DNA of 7,669 nt from Myxococcota bacterium (GTDB taxonomy: Bacteria; Myxococcota_A; Polyangia; HGW-17): positions 1 through 7,669 of the forward strand of contig JAHJLU010000386.1 in assembly GCA_018821745.1 (NCBI GenBank), given 5' to 3'. The notes below the pieces were generated by a model. It ran no database searches. It was not told the origin of the DNA and saw only the letters and a list, made by a program, of their open reading frames with translations. Made by a program: the position numbers and the translations under genes. Below, one piece after another: positions 1-5,335 of the stretch. How positions within the stretch are numbered: the stretch's first letter is position 1; each line of letters opens with the position of its first letter.

Positions 1-1
1 C

Positions 2-709
2 GGACTCGTCACCATCATGGTCGTCACCGCCGGTGCCGAGAAATTCGAGGACCGCAACGGGAACGGACAGTGGGATGACGGTGAACCCTTCGATGACCTC
101 CCCGAGCCCTTCCTCGACACCAACGACAACGGCGAATATGATGTGGGCGAGCCCTTCTTCGACTCTGACAACAACGGCGAATATTCCGAGGCCGACGGTG
201 TCTACAACGCAGAGACCTTTATCCGGGCAATCTACAAAGTGGTCTGGACGGGCAAACCCGAAGAGAACGAGACCGCGGCCTGGATTACCCACTCCCCCAC
301 CACCACCCTCATCCCCGACGGCGGCTCCATGACCGTCACCGCCCGCCTGGTGGACAAAAACATGAACCCCGTGGCAGTCTCTGCCACCTCCGGCGATGCG
401 CTCACATTCCTGGAGGTCAACGGGGCCCTCAACGCCACACAGCCCGCCTCCAGCCCGGGTTACTTCTATCTCGACACCATGGAGGCATGGTCCCTGGATC
501 CCACAACCTGGGATTTCCTCGCCTTTGACGAGACTGCGGCGGACTTCACCTGCAAATTCGACGACGCCAGTCCAGACCCCGAAGGTACTCCCGTCCCCTA
601 CACCATTGGTATCGACGCCAGCCTCTCCCCGGGCCCCGAGGGCGAATACGGGGACTTCAACCCCTATAGCTTCAGTTTCATGACCACTGTCTCAGGGACG
701 GTACAGTAG
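2..709 (+). CDS. 3' end of a secreted-type protein with acidic calcium-loop repeats and an Ig-like region (5' truncated)
   Basis: The frame is open from the window edge (first residues GLVTI before the first Met), so the true start lies upstream and 235 residues are visible. Near the visible N-terminus are three short Asp/Asn/Gly-rich motifs: DRNGNGQWDDGE (visible residues 17-28), DTNDNGEYDVGE (39-50) and DSDNNGEYSEAD (54-65). These resemble the DxNxNGxxDxGE loops that bind calcium in dockerin/EF-hand-like and surface proteins. The remainder is Thr/Ser/Pro-rich and beta-like. The stretch SMTVTARLVDKNMNPVAV (about residues 104-121) looks like a strand pair of a bacterial Ig-like domain. Composition is acidic and Cys-poor (one Cys), as in extracellular proteins. 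No catalytic motif is visible, so a structural or adhesive surface role is inferred only. A possible cotranscript with the two genes downstream starts 10 bases after its stop. Confidence 0.75.
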   Translation, partial: GLVTIMVVTAGAEKFEDRNGNGQWDDGEPFDDLPEPFLDTNDNGEYDVGEPFFDSDNNGEYSEADGVYNAETFIRAIYKVVWTGKPEENETAAWITHSPTTTLIPDGGSMTVTARLVDKNMNPVAVSATSGDALTFLEVNGALNATQPASSPGYFYLDTMEAWSLDPTTWDFLAFDETAADFTCKFDDASPDPEGTPVPYTIGIDASLSPGPEGEYGDFNPYSFSFMTTVSGTVQ

Positions 710-719
710 TTCCCGCCCC

Positions 720-899
720 ATGCCATCACCCTCCCCTTCCTCACGAAGGACATTTCTCAAGGGACTGTTGATCCTCACGTGCTGTATTATGGTCCCCCAC
801 GGCTCAAAGCGCCCCCGGAACTTTCTCTCTCCGCGCTCCATCCCCCTGCGCCCCTATCGGGAGTCGGATTTTGACAAACCCCACAATCTGGCAGGGTGA
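720..899 (+). CDS. Small hypothetical protein with a twin-arginine (Tat) signal motif
   Basis: This 59-codon ORF fills the gap between the two larger plus-strand genes. It begins MPSPSPSSRRTFLKGLLIL. SRRTFLK at residues 8-14 matches the Tat consensus (S/T)RRxFLK, and the hydrophobic stretch GLLILTCCIMV follows. The remaining 30 or so residues are basic and Pro/Arg-rich and end RESDFDKPHNLAG. No known domain is recognised. Third codon positions become GC-rich after about residue 14, like the neighbours, which supports coding. The weakness is the start: no clear Shine-Dalgarno precedes ATG 720, so coupling to the upstream gene or another start is possible. Its TGA lies 3 bases before the ATG of the MEMO-AMMECR1 gene and within that gene's ribosome-binding region, suggesting coupled translation. 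It could be a tiny Tat-exported or membrane-anchored accessory protein, or the remnant of a longer Tat substrate. Confidence 0.5.
   Translation: MPSPSPSSRRTFLKGLLILTCCIMVPHGSKRPRNFLSPRSIPLRPYRESDFDKPHNLAG
893..899 (+). promoter_or_regulatory. Ribosome binding site of the MEMO-AMMECR1 gene
   Basis: An AGGGTGA stretch ends 3 bases before ATG 903, with the AGGG core 6 bases from the start. It overlaps the TGA stop of the small Tat-motif ORF, so translation of the two is probably coupled. It supports choosing the start that includes the signal peptide. Confidence 0.5.
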
Positions 900-902
900 C
901 CC

Positions 903-2447
903 ATGCAGCGCTTGCTCATCCTTATTCTGGCACTGAACCTCTCCTGCAAAGAAAAACAGCACTCACCCCGGGAGGAGGCCCCGCCCACTGCCAAAGCACC
1001 GGCCATCGCCCCCCGGCACGTGCGGCCGGCGGTCTTTGCACAGCAGGGGTGGTACTCCCGGAAGCACAAACAACTGATGCACCAGCTGGACACCTTCCTC
1101 AAGGTCCCCACCCTCGCCAGGGGCTGCGATCCCATGGCCATCGTTGTACCCCACGCCGGATACCGCTACTCCGGGCGCGTCGCCGGCCAAGCCTACTCCA
1201 CCATGGGCCGCAAAAAACCCCACCGGGTCATTGTGCTGGGGCTCTCCCACCGCGTGGGGAGCCGGGCCATCTCCGTGGCCGATTACACCCATCTGGAGAC
1301 GCCACTGGGGGCTCTGCCTGTGGACCGGGAGGCTGCGCATTTTCTCATGAAGAGTGCACCGGACCTCTTCACTTTTTCTTCACAGATCCATGAGGTGGAG
1401 CACTCCGCCGAGATGCAGCTCCCCTTTGTGAGGAGACTCTTCGGGGAAGTTCCCACCCTGGTTGTGCTCGTGGGAAACATCCCCGAGGCTGACTACAAGC
1501 GTGCTGGAGCACTTCTGGCCGCTCTGGTGAACGAAAAAACCCTCCTCATCGCCTCCTCGGATTTCACCCACCGGGGGCCCCGATACCGCTACTCGCCACT
1601 GGCAGGCTCCCCCGACATCAAAGGGGATCTGAGGAAGCTCGACATGGGTGCCTACGAACAGATTGCGCTCATGGATCGCCGTGGCCTTCGCGCCTATAAA
1701 CGAAAAACCGGAATCACCATGTGCGGGATCAACCCCGTTTCCCTGCTGCTGGAGACCCTCCTCCACGCCCGTGGCAGCTTCAAGGTCCAGGTGGCGGGCT
1801 ACGAGACCTCCGGAGACATCACCGGTGACTGGACAAATACGGTCTCCTATGTGGGGGCGGCCTTCTGCCGCCAGGATAAGGACGACTACTTCGGCCTGGA
1901 CAAGTTGCAGCAGAAAACACTCCACCGTCTTGCGGGCAGAGTGCTCCGCCATGTCACGACGCCCGATTTCCAGCGGTCAGATTTTGATCCGGCGCAGTTC
2001 AAAAAGGGCCTCGAACTGGGAGGCCTCCTGTCTGAGCCCAAGGCCCCCTTCGTCACGCTGAAAAAGAACGGTCGCCTGCGAGGCTGTATCGGCTACCTGA
2101 GACCCCAGGGAGCTCTCTGGGAGGCAGTGGCATCCAACGCCTACTCGGCTGCCCTTCGGGATCGCCGATTCAAGCCGGTCACCGCCGCAGAGCTCCCCGC
2201 ACTGCATGTGGAGATATCCGTCCTCTCCCTGCCAAGGGCCGTAGCCTCCCCAAACGAAATCATTATTGGCAGGCACGGGATGATCATGACCATGGGGAAT
2301 CAGCGGGCCACTTTCCTGCCCCAGGTGGCCACGGAACAAAAATGGGACCGCGATCAGACCCTGAGACGTCTGGCCCAAAAGGCTGGCATCCCCCCACAGA
2401 GCTACCCCCGGGCCACCTTCGAAGTCTACACTGCCCAGGTCTTTTAA
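903..2447 (+). CDS. Exported MEMO-AMMECR1 fusion protein (AmmeMemoRadiSam system proteins B and A in one chain), probable lipoprotein
   Basis: The 514 residues hold three parts. (1) Residues 1-15, MQRLLILILALNLSC, look like a lipoprotein signal with Cys15 as the lipidated residue. The -3 Asn is atypical, so plain secretion is an alternative. A charged Pro/Ala linker follows to about residue 40. (2) A MEMO domain at about 41-322, with the family landmarks VPHAGY (His84), LGLSH (His116), EHSAEMQLPF (His167), SSDFTH (His223) and CGINP (Cys274). The first two His and the Cys correspond to the metal-site residues of human MEMO1, so the pocket looks intact. (3) An AMMECR1 domain at about 335-514, with the signature LRGCIG (residues 392-397) after FVTLKKNG. 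Both domains are usually cytosolic and their biochemical role is poorly defined; in bacteria they co-occur with a radical SAM enzyme, absent here. Its stop overlaps the convergent coaX stop by 4 bases, leaving no room for a terminator between them. Confidence 0.93.
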   Translation: MQRLLILILALNLSCKEKQHSPREEAPPTAKAPAIAPRHVRPAVFAQQGWYSRKHKQLMHQLDTFLKVPTLARGCDPMAIVVPHAGYRYSGRVAGQAYSTMGRKKPHRVIVLGLSHRVGSRAISVADYTHLETPLGALPVDREAAHFLMKSAPDLFTFSSQIHEVEHSAEMQLPFVRRLFGEVPTLVVLVGNIPEADYKRAGALLAALVNEKTLLIASSDFTHRGPRYRYSPLAGSPDIKGDLRKLDMGAYEQIALMDRRGLRAYKRKTGITMCGINPVSLLLETLLHARGSFKVQVAGYETSGDITGDWTNTVSYVGAAFCRQDKDDYFGLDKLQQKTLHRLAGRVLRHVTTPDFQRSDFDPAQFKKGLELGGLLSEPKAPFVTLKKNGRLRGCIGYLRPQGALWEAVASNAYSAALRDRRFKPVTAAELPALHVEISVLSLPRAVASPNEIIIGRHGMIMTMGNQRATFLPQVATEQKWDRDQTLRRLAQKAGIPPQSYPRATFEVYTAQVF

Positions 2448-3193
2448 GGGCGCCTGGATTCCATGAGTTTTGCCCCCGCACAATAGATTCCCCGCAGGGT
2501 CAGGAGCGGATCATGCTGGAAGCCATTGGCAGCCATCGCAGGCGCGAATAGTCCAGCATAGCCCCCGGTGAGGATCCGCACGGGTTTGAATGGGAGGCTC
2601 AGTTCCATGGCTTGACTGACGCCCACCAGCGAAGCCAGCAGCCCATGGAGGACACCGCTGAGAATTGCCTGCTCCGAATCAAGCCCAAGAACAGCCTCGG
2701 GCAGGACCCCAGGCAGCCCAAGGGCGGGCAGCTGTTCCGTGTGCTGATGAAGACTGAGAAGCTGCAACTGAGGCCCCGGTGCGATGGCACCACCGAGAAA
2801 TTTCCCTTCGGGCGAGACCACATCCCAGGTGACGGCGCTCCCCACATCCACCACCAGCGCTCCCACCCCGTGATTGTATGCGGCGAGGCAGTTGAGCAGG
2901 CGGTCAACCCCTGTTTTTTGTGGCTCCAGGGTCTGATTCACCAGCCCCACGTGCTGATTTTCGATATGCAAGACCCCTGCGTACCGGGAGAGAAGCCGAG
3001 TCAGTCCTGGGAGCCTTTGTGGAGCCACCGATGCAACGAAGATCCCATCGAGGGGAGGAAGCGTCGAAAGCCATACGTCAAGACCACCGAGTTCATTGCC
3101 AAAACGAGAAACTCCCCCAAGATTTCCTGATGATGCCAGTGCTGCCTTGAGGGTAGTATTTCCCGCGTCGACGACGAGACAGGACCCCATCAT
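2444..3193 (-). CDS. coaX: Type III pantothenate kinase
   Basis: This enzyme phosphorylates pantothenate with ATP, the first committed step of coenzyme A synthesis, in the cytosol. The length of 249 residues is normal for the family. ASKHA-fold motifs are in the right order: the phosphate-1 loop DAGNTTLK (residues 9-16); the TGVDR motif (94-98) with Asp97 in the place of the catalytic Asp; VVDVGSAVTWD (114-124), where Ser replaces the more usual Thr of the DxGTAxT motif; GGAIAPG (134-140) and LTGG (208-211). The gene starts 3 bases after the stop of the zinc-ribbon gene, with no good Shine-Dalgarno of its own, so translational coupling is likely. Two adjacent ATG codons (3193 and 3190) are both possible starts. 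The convergent MEMO-AMMECR1 gene overlaps its stop. A partner biotin ligase (BirA), a common neighbour of coaX, is not present. Confidence 0.95.
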   Translation of the reverse strand: MMGSCLVVDAGNTTLKAALASSGNLGGVSRFGNELGGLDVWLSTLPPLDGIFVASVAPQRLPGLTRLLSRYAGVLHIENQHVGLVNQTLEPQKTGVDRLLNCLAAYNHGVGALVVDVGSAVTWDVVSPEGKFLGGAIAPGPQLQLLSLHQHTEQLPALGLPGVLPEAVLGLDSEQAILSGVLHGLLASLVGVSQAMELSLPFKPVRILTGGYAGLFAPAMAANGFQHDPLLTLRGIYCAGAKLMESRRP

Positions 3194-3196
3194 TTG

Positions 3197-3844
3197 CTAC
3201 ATCAACAGGAGGATGAGGAGGAGAAGCGCGAGTCCCCACGCACCAAAGGCGATGATCCAGGGCCACATTCCCTGACCGGACTGATCGACAGCCGCAGGTG
3301 CCGGGGCCGGAGGCATGCCAGCAGCAGGCGCTGCCTGGGGAACAGGGGCAGGTGCTGCCATGGGTGCTGGCGCTGCCATGGGTGCAGGCGCTGCCATGGG
3401 TGCTGGCGCTGCCATGGGTGCAGGCGCTGCCATGGGTGCAGGTGCTGCCATGGGTGCAGGTGCGGCCATGGGCGCAGGCGCTGCCATGGGTGCGGGCGCT
3501 GCCATGGGCGCAGGTGCGGCCACAGGTGCAGGCGCTGCCTGGGGAACAGGCGCAGGTGCGGCCACAGGTGCAGGCGCTGCCTGGGGAACAGGCGCAGGTG
3601 CAGGCACGCCACCGGGAGGCATTCCGGGGGCGGCACCAGGGAACATTCCGGGAGCACCACCGGGAGGCATTCCGGGGGCGCCGCCGGGAGGCATCCCGGG
3701 AGCACCGACTTCTCCGGGCATTGGACCATCGCTGGGGGACCAGAAAAGGGTTTTCTTTGCGGCTTTCTGCTGAACGGGAGTTCCGCAGCCAGAGCAAAAC
3801 TTGAGTTCAGGTGCCAGTTCTTTGCCACATTTTGAACATTTCAT
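3197..3844 (-). CDS. Zinc-ribbon protein with Pro/Ala/Met repeats and a C-terminal membrane segment
   Basis: The 215-residue protein has three parts. An N-terminal zinc ribbon uses Cys3, Cys6, Cys17 and Cys20 (CxxC-x10-CxxC, MKCSKCGKEL...FCSGCG), like the short zinc-ribbon domains common in bacterial membrane proteins. A long low-complexity middle begins with GAPGMPPG-type repeats (about 47-79), then AAPAPVPQ units, then nine MAAPAP hexapeptides (about 113-166). The C-terminal WPWIIAFGAWGLALLLLILL (194-213) is one membrane span ending almost at the last residue, so the protein looks tail-anchored with the ribbon in the cytosol. The ATG has a good Shine-Dalgarno (GGAGA, 7 bases upstream). Its stop is 3 bases before coaX. 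The middle probably acts as a flexible tether. No enzymatic role is visible and the function is unknown. Repeat number may vary between strains. Confidence 0.85.
   Translation of the reverse strand: MKCSKCGKELAPELKFCSGCGTPVQQKAAKKTLFWSPSDGPMPGEVGAPGMPPGGAPGMPPGGAPGMFPGAAPGMPPGGVPAPAPVPQAAPAPVAAPAPVPQAAPAPVAAPAPMAAPAPMAAPAPMAAPAPMAAPAPMAAPAPMAAPAPMAAPAPMAAPAPMAAPAPVPQAAPAAGMPPAPAPAAVDQSGQGMWPWIIAFGAWGLALLLLILLLM
3358..3519 (-). repeat. 18-bp coding minisatellite, nine units
   Basis: Nine units follow each other with an exact 18-base period. A CCATGG hexamer occurs at 3358, 3376, 3394, 3412, 3430, 3448, 3466, 3484 and 3502. Read on the minus strand, each unit encodes MAAPAP. Units differ only at a few mostly synonymous positions (T/A/C variants of the GCN and CCN codons). 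Because the period is a multiple of three, gain or loss of units keeps the zinc-ribbon frame. Confidence 0.95.
3519..3602 (-). repeat. 42-bp tandem duplication
   Basis: Two 42-base copies (3519-3560 and 3561-3602) differ only in their last base. On the minus strand each encodes a 14-residue block made of AAPAPVPQ and APAPV pieces. A related partial copy lies at about 3331-3350 on the far side of the 18-bp array. It is in phase with the zinc-ribbon frame and looks like a recent duplication by slippage or unequal recombination. Confidence 0.9.
3607..3710 (-). repeat. Degenerate 24-30-bp repeats encoding GAPGMPPG
   Basis: Imperfect copies of a GGAGGCAT(T/C)CCGGG core occur at about 3615, 3663 and 3687, with a diverged copy near 3640. 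On the minus strand they encode GAPGMPPGG, GAPGMPPGG, GAPGMFPG and AAPGMPPGG. They form the first half of the zinc-ribbon protein's low-complexity region. Confidence 0.8.
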
Positions 3845-3851
3845 ACCGATT

Positions 3852-3856
3852 TCTCC
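3852..3856 (-). promoter_or_regulatory. Ribosome binding site of the zinc-ribbon gene
   Basis: On the minus strand GGAGA lies 7 bases before the ATG at 3844, which fixes the start at MKCSKCGKEL. Confidence 0.6.
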
Positions 3857-3866
3857 AGATGCGCAG

Positions 3867-3880
3867 ACATCCTGCGATGT
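3867..3880 (-). other. Short inverted repeat in the zinc-ribbon gene leader
   Basis: ACATC-CTGC-GATGT forms a perfect 5-bp stem with a 4-base loop, 22 bases upstream of the zinc-ribbon ATG and just before its ribosome-binding site. It could be a weak leader hairpin or a small operator. A 5-bp stem can also occur by chance. Confidence 0.3.
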
Positions 3881-3915
3881 TCCACGCTGATAATTCAGTC
3901 ATAAGATCGTGACCC

Positions 3916-3944
3916 CTTTTATCATTATTTGAAATGTTTCACAA
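3916..3944 (-). promoter_or_regulatory. Candidate promoter upstream of the zinc-ribbon/coaX pair
   Basis: The 125-base gap between the sigma partner gene and the zinc-ribbon gene is AT-rich at 3915-3945. On the minus strand TTGTGA (3939-3944) lies 17 bases from TAAAAG (3916-3921), a weak sigma70-like pair with 4 of 6 matches in each box. This gap is the only place in the right half, besides the sigma upstream region, where a promoter would naturally sit. The rest of the gap shows no convincing terminator. Confidence 0.25.
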
Positions 3945-3969
3945 GCTGAGCATGGGAGTGTGGGAAGCT

Positions 3970-4563
3970 TTACTGTGCCACTGAGATGGTGATCTGCTCG
4001 ACCACATCCGCCCCTGATTTGGCAGCAAAGGAATATATCCCCGCCTCTTTCAGGACAAACATCACCGCCCCCCCTTCCACAGGAGCGCTCTCGACCATAC
4101 TCCCGTCGCGCTTCATGATCACCCGGGTCGGCACCTGTTTTTCCCAAGAGAGGCGGATCTCGGGATTACCTCTCACGGAGCCTGCGATGATCACTTTGGT
4201 GCCATAGGCTGTTTTTCCCTCAATGGCGTTCTGCACCCCACCGGATCTCACGGGCTCAAACTGCGCCGAGGAGAACTGCAGGGTGGAGGCCAGGGCTCTG
4301 ATGGAGGAGTCAACCGCCAGTGCAATAAACTGGAAAAACCCGGTCTCACCGGCCGGCGAAGTAACCTCGGTCTCGGCCACTACCTCCTTCATGAGCTCAA
4401 GGAGATCACGCTCCCCCGGATCGAGCTCCCCGGGAGGTGTCATTTTCCCCAGAGCGATGAGCAATAGCTCCTCGGCCCCGAGGGGAGCCCGCGAAGGTGT
4501 TCTCGTTTTCATTGTTTTGAATAGAAGGGTATCCCAGGGATCCCTGTTGCCGTGCTTGTTCAT
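3970..4563 (-). CDS. Sigma-factor-linked protein of unknown function
   Basis: ATG 4563 is chosen because a strong Shine-Dalgarno (AAAGGAGAAGG) precedes it. A longer frame from GTG 4635 would overlap the sigma stop, but it reads that Shine-Dalgarno as Trp-Glu-Arg-Arg-Arg-Ile and looks non-coding. The 197-residue product starts MNKHGNRDPWDTLLFKTMKT. A helical segment at about 28-63 (AEELLLIALGK...ERDLLELMKEV) recalls in shape the N-terminal helices of anti-sigma factors but has no His or Cys zinc ligands; the only His is His4 and there is no Cys. Residues 74-100 are mildly hydrophobic, not a convincing membrane span. The C-terminal 80 or so residues look like a beta-sandwich (RVIMKRDGSMVESAPVEGG...GIYSFAAKSG). 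The gene lies 68 bases downstream of the sigma gene, so a regulatory or target role is inferred from position only. Confidence 0.75.
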   Translation of the reverse strand: MNKHGNRDPWDTLLFKTMKTRTPSRAPLGAEELLLIALGKMTPPGELDPGERDLLELMKEVVAETEVTSPAGETGFFQFIALAVDSSIRALASTLQFSSAQFEPVRSGGVQNAIEGKTAYGTKVIIAGSVRGNPEIRLSWEKQVPTRVIMKRDGSMVESAPVEGGAVMFVLKEAGIYSFAAKSGADVVEQITISVAQ

Positions 4564-4631
4564 GATCCTTCTCCTTTCCCATGGAGGTGAACATGCTGCC
4601 GTCTTGTACGCGACGAGGAAATATTCCTCAC

Positions 4632-5252
4632 TCACCTTCCTCTATTTTGGGAAAGTTTTTCTACCATGCCAGCGAGTTTCACTTTGATTTTATTCTTCTT
4701 GCTGTAGACCGTATTGAGCGACAACCCCAACTGCGCGGCGATCTCCTCATGGGTGAGCTGGTGCTCGTAGCACAGCTCCACAAAACGCTGCTCGTTCTTG
4801 CTGAGCTGCGCTATCGCCTGCATGAGGATTCCGATCTGCTCCTGCTCCTCGAGCTCCTCCGGAGGAGTCGGCAGCTGGCTGACGGGTTCTGGCATGTACC
4901 GCTCGTCGTCATCGAGTGAGGTGGTCTTCGGCGTACGTTTTCTCAGATGATCATAGGCCGTATTGGTGGCAATGAGCCCAATCCAGCTGGAAAATTTATA
5001 TCCCTTGTCTGAATCGTAGAGGCGCAATTTCCGGTAATCGTCCTTGACCATGTTGAGGAAGGCCTGTCCCACCGTATCTTCCAGATCCTCCTGGGATACG
5101 TCAACAGTGTGCTTCAGAAAAACCCTGCGGACGCAACTGATGACCAGGCGCCGATACCGTGTGTGGAAATTCCCGAAAGCCTTGGTGCTGCCCTCAAGTA
5201 CTTGCGATAATAAGAGCAGTTCCTCTGCCTGCACCATGTCATTTTTCGCCAT
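4632..5252 (-). CDS. ECF-type RNA polymerase sigma factor
   Basis: The 206-residue protein has the two-domain plan of extracytoplasmic-function sigma factors. Region 2 spans about residues 22-106 (AFGNFHTRYRRLVISCVRRVF ... DLEDTVGQAFLNMV ... FSSWIGLIATNTAYDHLRKR), for core binding and -10 recognition. An acidic Pro-containing linker runs from about 107 to 140. Region 4 spans about 143-200, with a helix-turn-helix at LTHEEIAAQLGLSLNTVYSK (166-185) for -35 recognition. No region 1.1 or 3 is seen. ATG 5252 has GGGAGA 6 bases upstream and a promoter candidate just before. The downstream gene is not a recognisable zinc-binding anti-sigma factor. The upstream neighbour is the triple DsbA-like protein, so an envelope or redox-stress regulon is possible but only inferred. 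Confidence 0.9.
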   Translation of the reverse strand: MAKNDMVQAEELLLLSQVLEGSTKAFGNFHTRYRRLVISCVRRVFLKHTVDVSQEDLEDTVGQAFLNMVKDDYRKLRLYDSDKGYKFSSWIGLIATNTAYDHLRKRTPKTTSLDDDERYMPEPVSQLPTPPEELEEQEQIGILMQAIAQLSKNEQRFVELCYEHQLTHEEIAAQLGLSLNTVYSKKNKIKVKLAGMVEKLSQNRGR

Positions 5253-5258
5253 AGTGGT

Positions 5259-5264
5259 TCTCCC
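5259..5264 (-). promoter_or_regulatory. Ribosome binding site of the sigma factor gene
   Basis: GGGAGA on the minus strand ends 6 bases before ATG 5252 and decides that start. Confidence 0.6.
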
Positions 5265-5279
5265 GGTTAGTCAGTGGGC

Positions 5280-5307
5280 ATACTACCGTTTACCCCAGTA
5301 TTTTCAA
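5280..5307 (-). promoter_or_regulatory. Candidate promoter of the sigma factor gene
   Basis: On the minus strand TTGAAA (5302-5307, 5 of 6 to TTGACA) is followed after 16 bases by TAGTAT (5280-5285, 4 of 6 to TATAAT). The predicted start is about 20 bases before the sigma ATG. The same stretch also reads CCAACTT, 17 bases, then CGGTA, which resembles an ECF-type -35 AAC motif and -10, so autoregulation is an alternative. The gap to the upstream gene is only 83 bases and shows no clear terminator. Confidence 0.4.
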
Positions 5308-5335
5308 GTTGGAATGTGGGAGGCGTGGGAAGAAA

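Noticed and set aside
1380..1952. 190-codon minus-strand ORF within the MEMO domain
   Set aside because: It lies opposite conserved MEMO motifs and shows no domain of its own.
3358..3519. CRISPR array
   Set aside because: The units are 18 bases, directly tandem without spacers, and lie in a coding frame.
3194..3835. Long plus-strand ORFs across the repeat region (up to 213 codons)
   Set aside because: They read the 18-bp repeat antisense to a well-supported zinc-ribbon gene, giving monotonous Cys/Arg/His, Gly/Ala or Trp/Leu repeats; the lack of stops follows from the repeat and high GC.
3920..3945. TGAAA-CA-TTTCA-like inverted repeat as a terminator of the sigma-linked gene
   Set aside because: The stem is short and AT-rich and no T-run follows in the right direction, so a terminator call is not supported.
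4564..4635. GTG 4635 start for the sigma-linked gene, overlapping the sigma stop
   Set aside because: The extra 24 residues translate the strong Shine-Dalgarno of ATG 4563 and have no natural-looking sequence.
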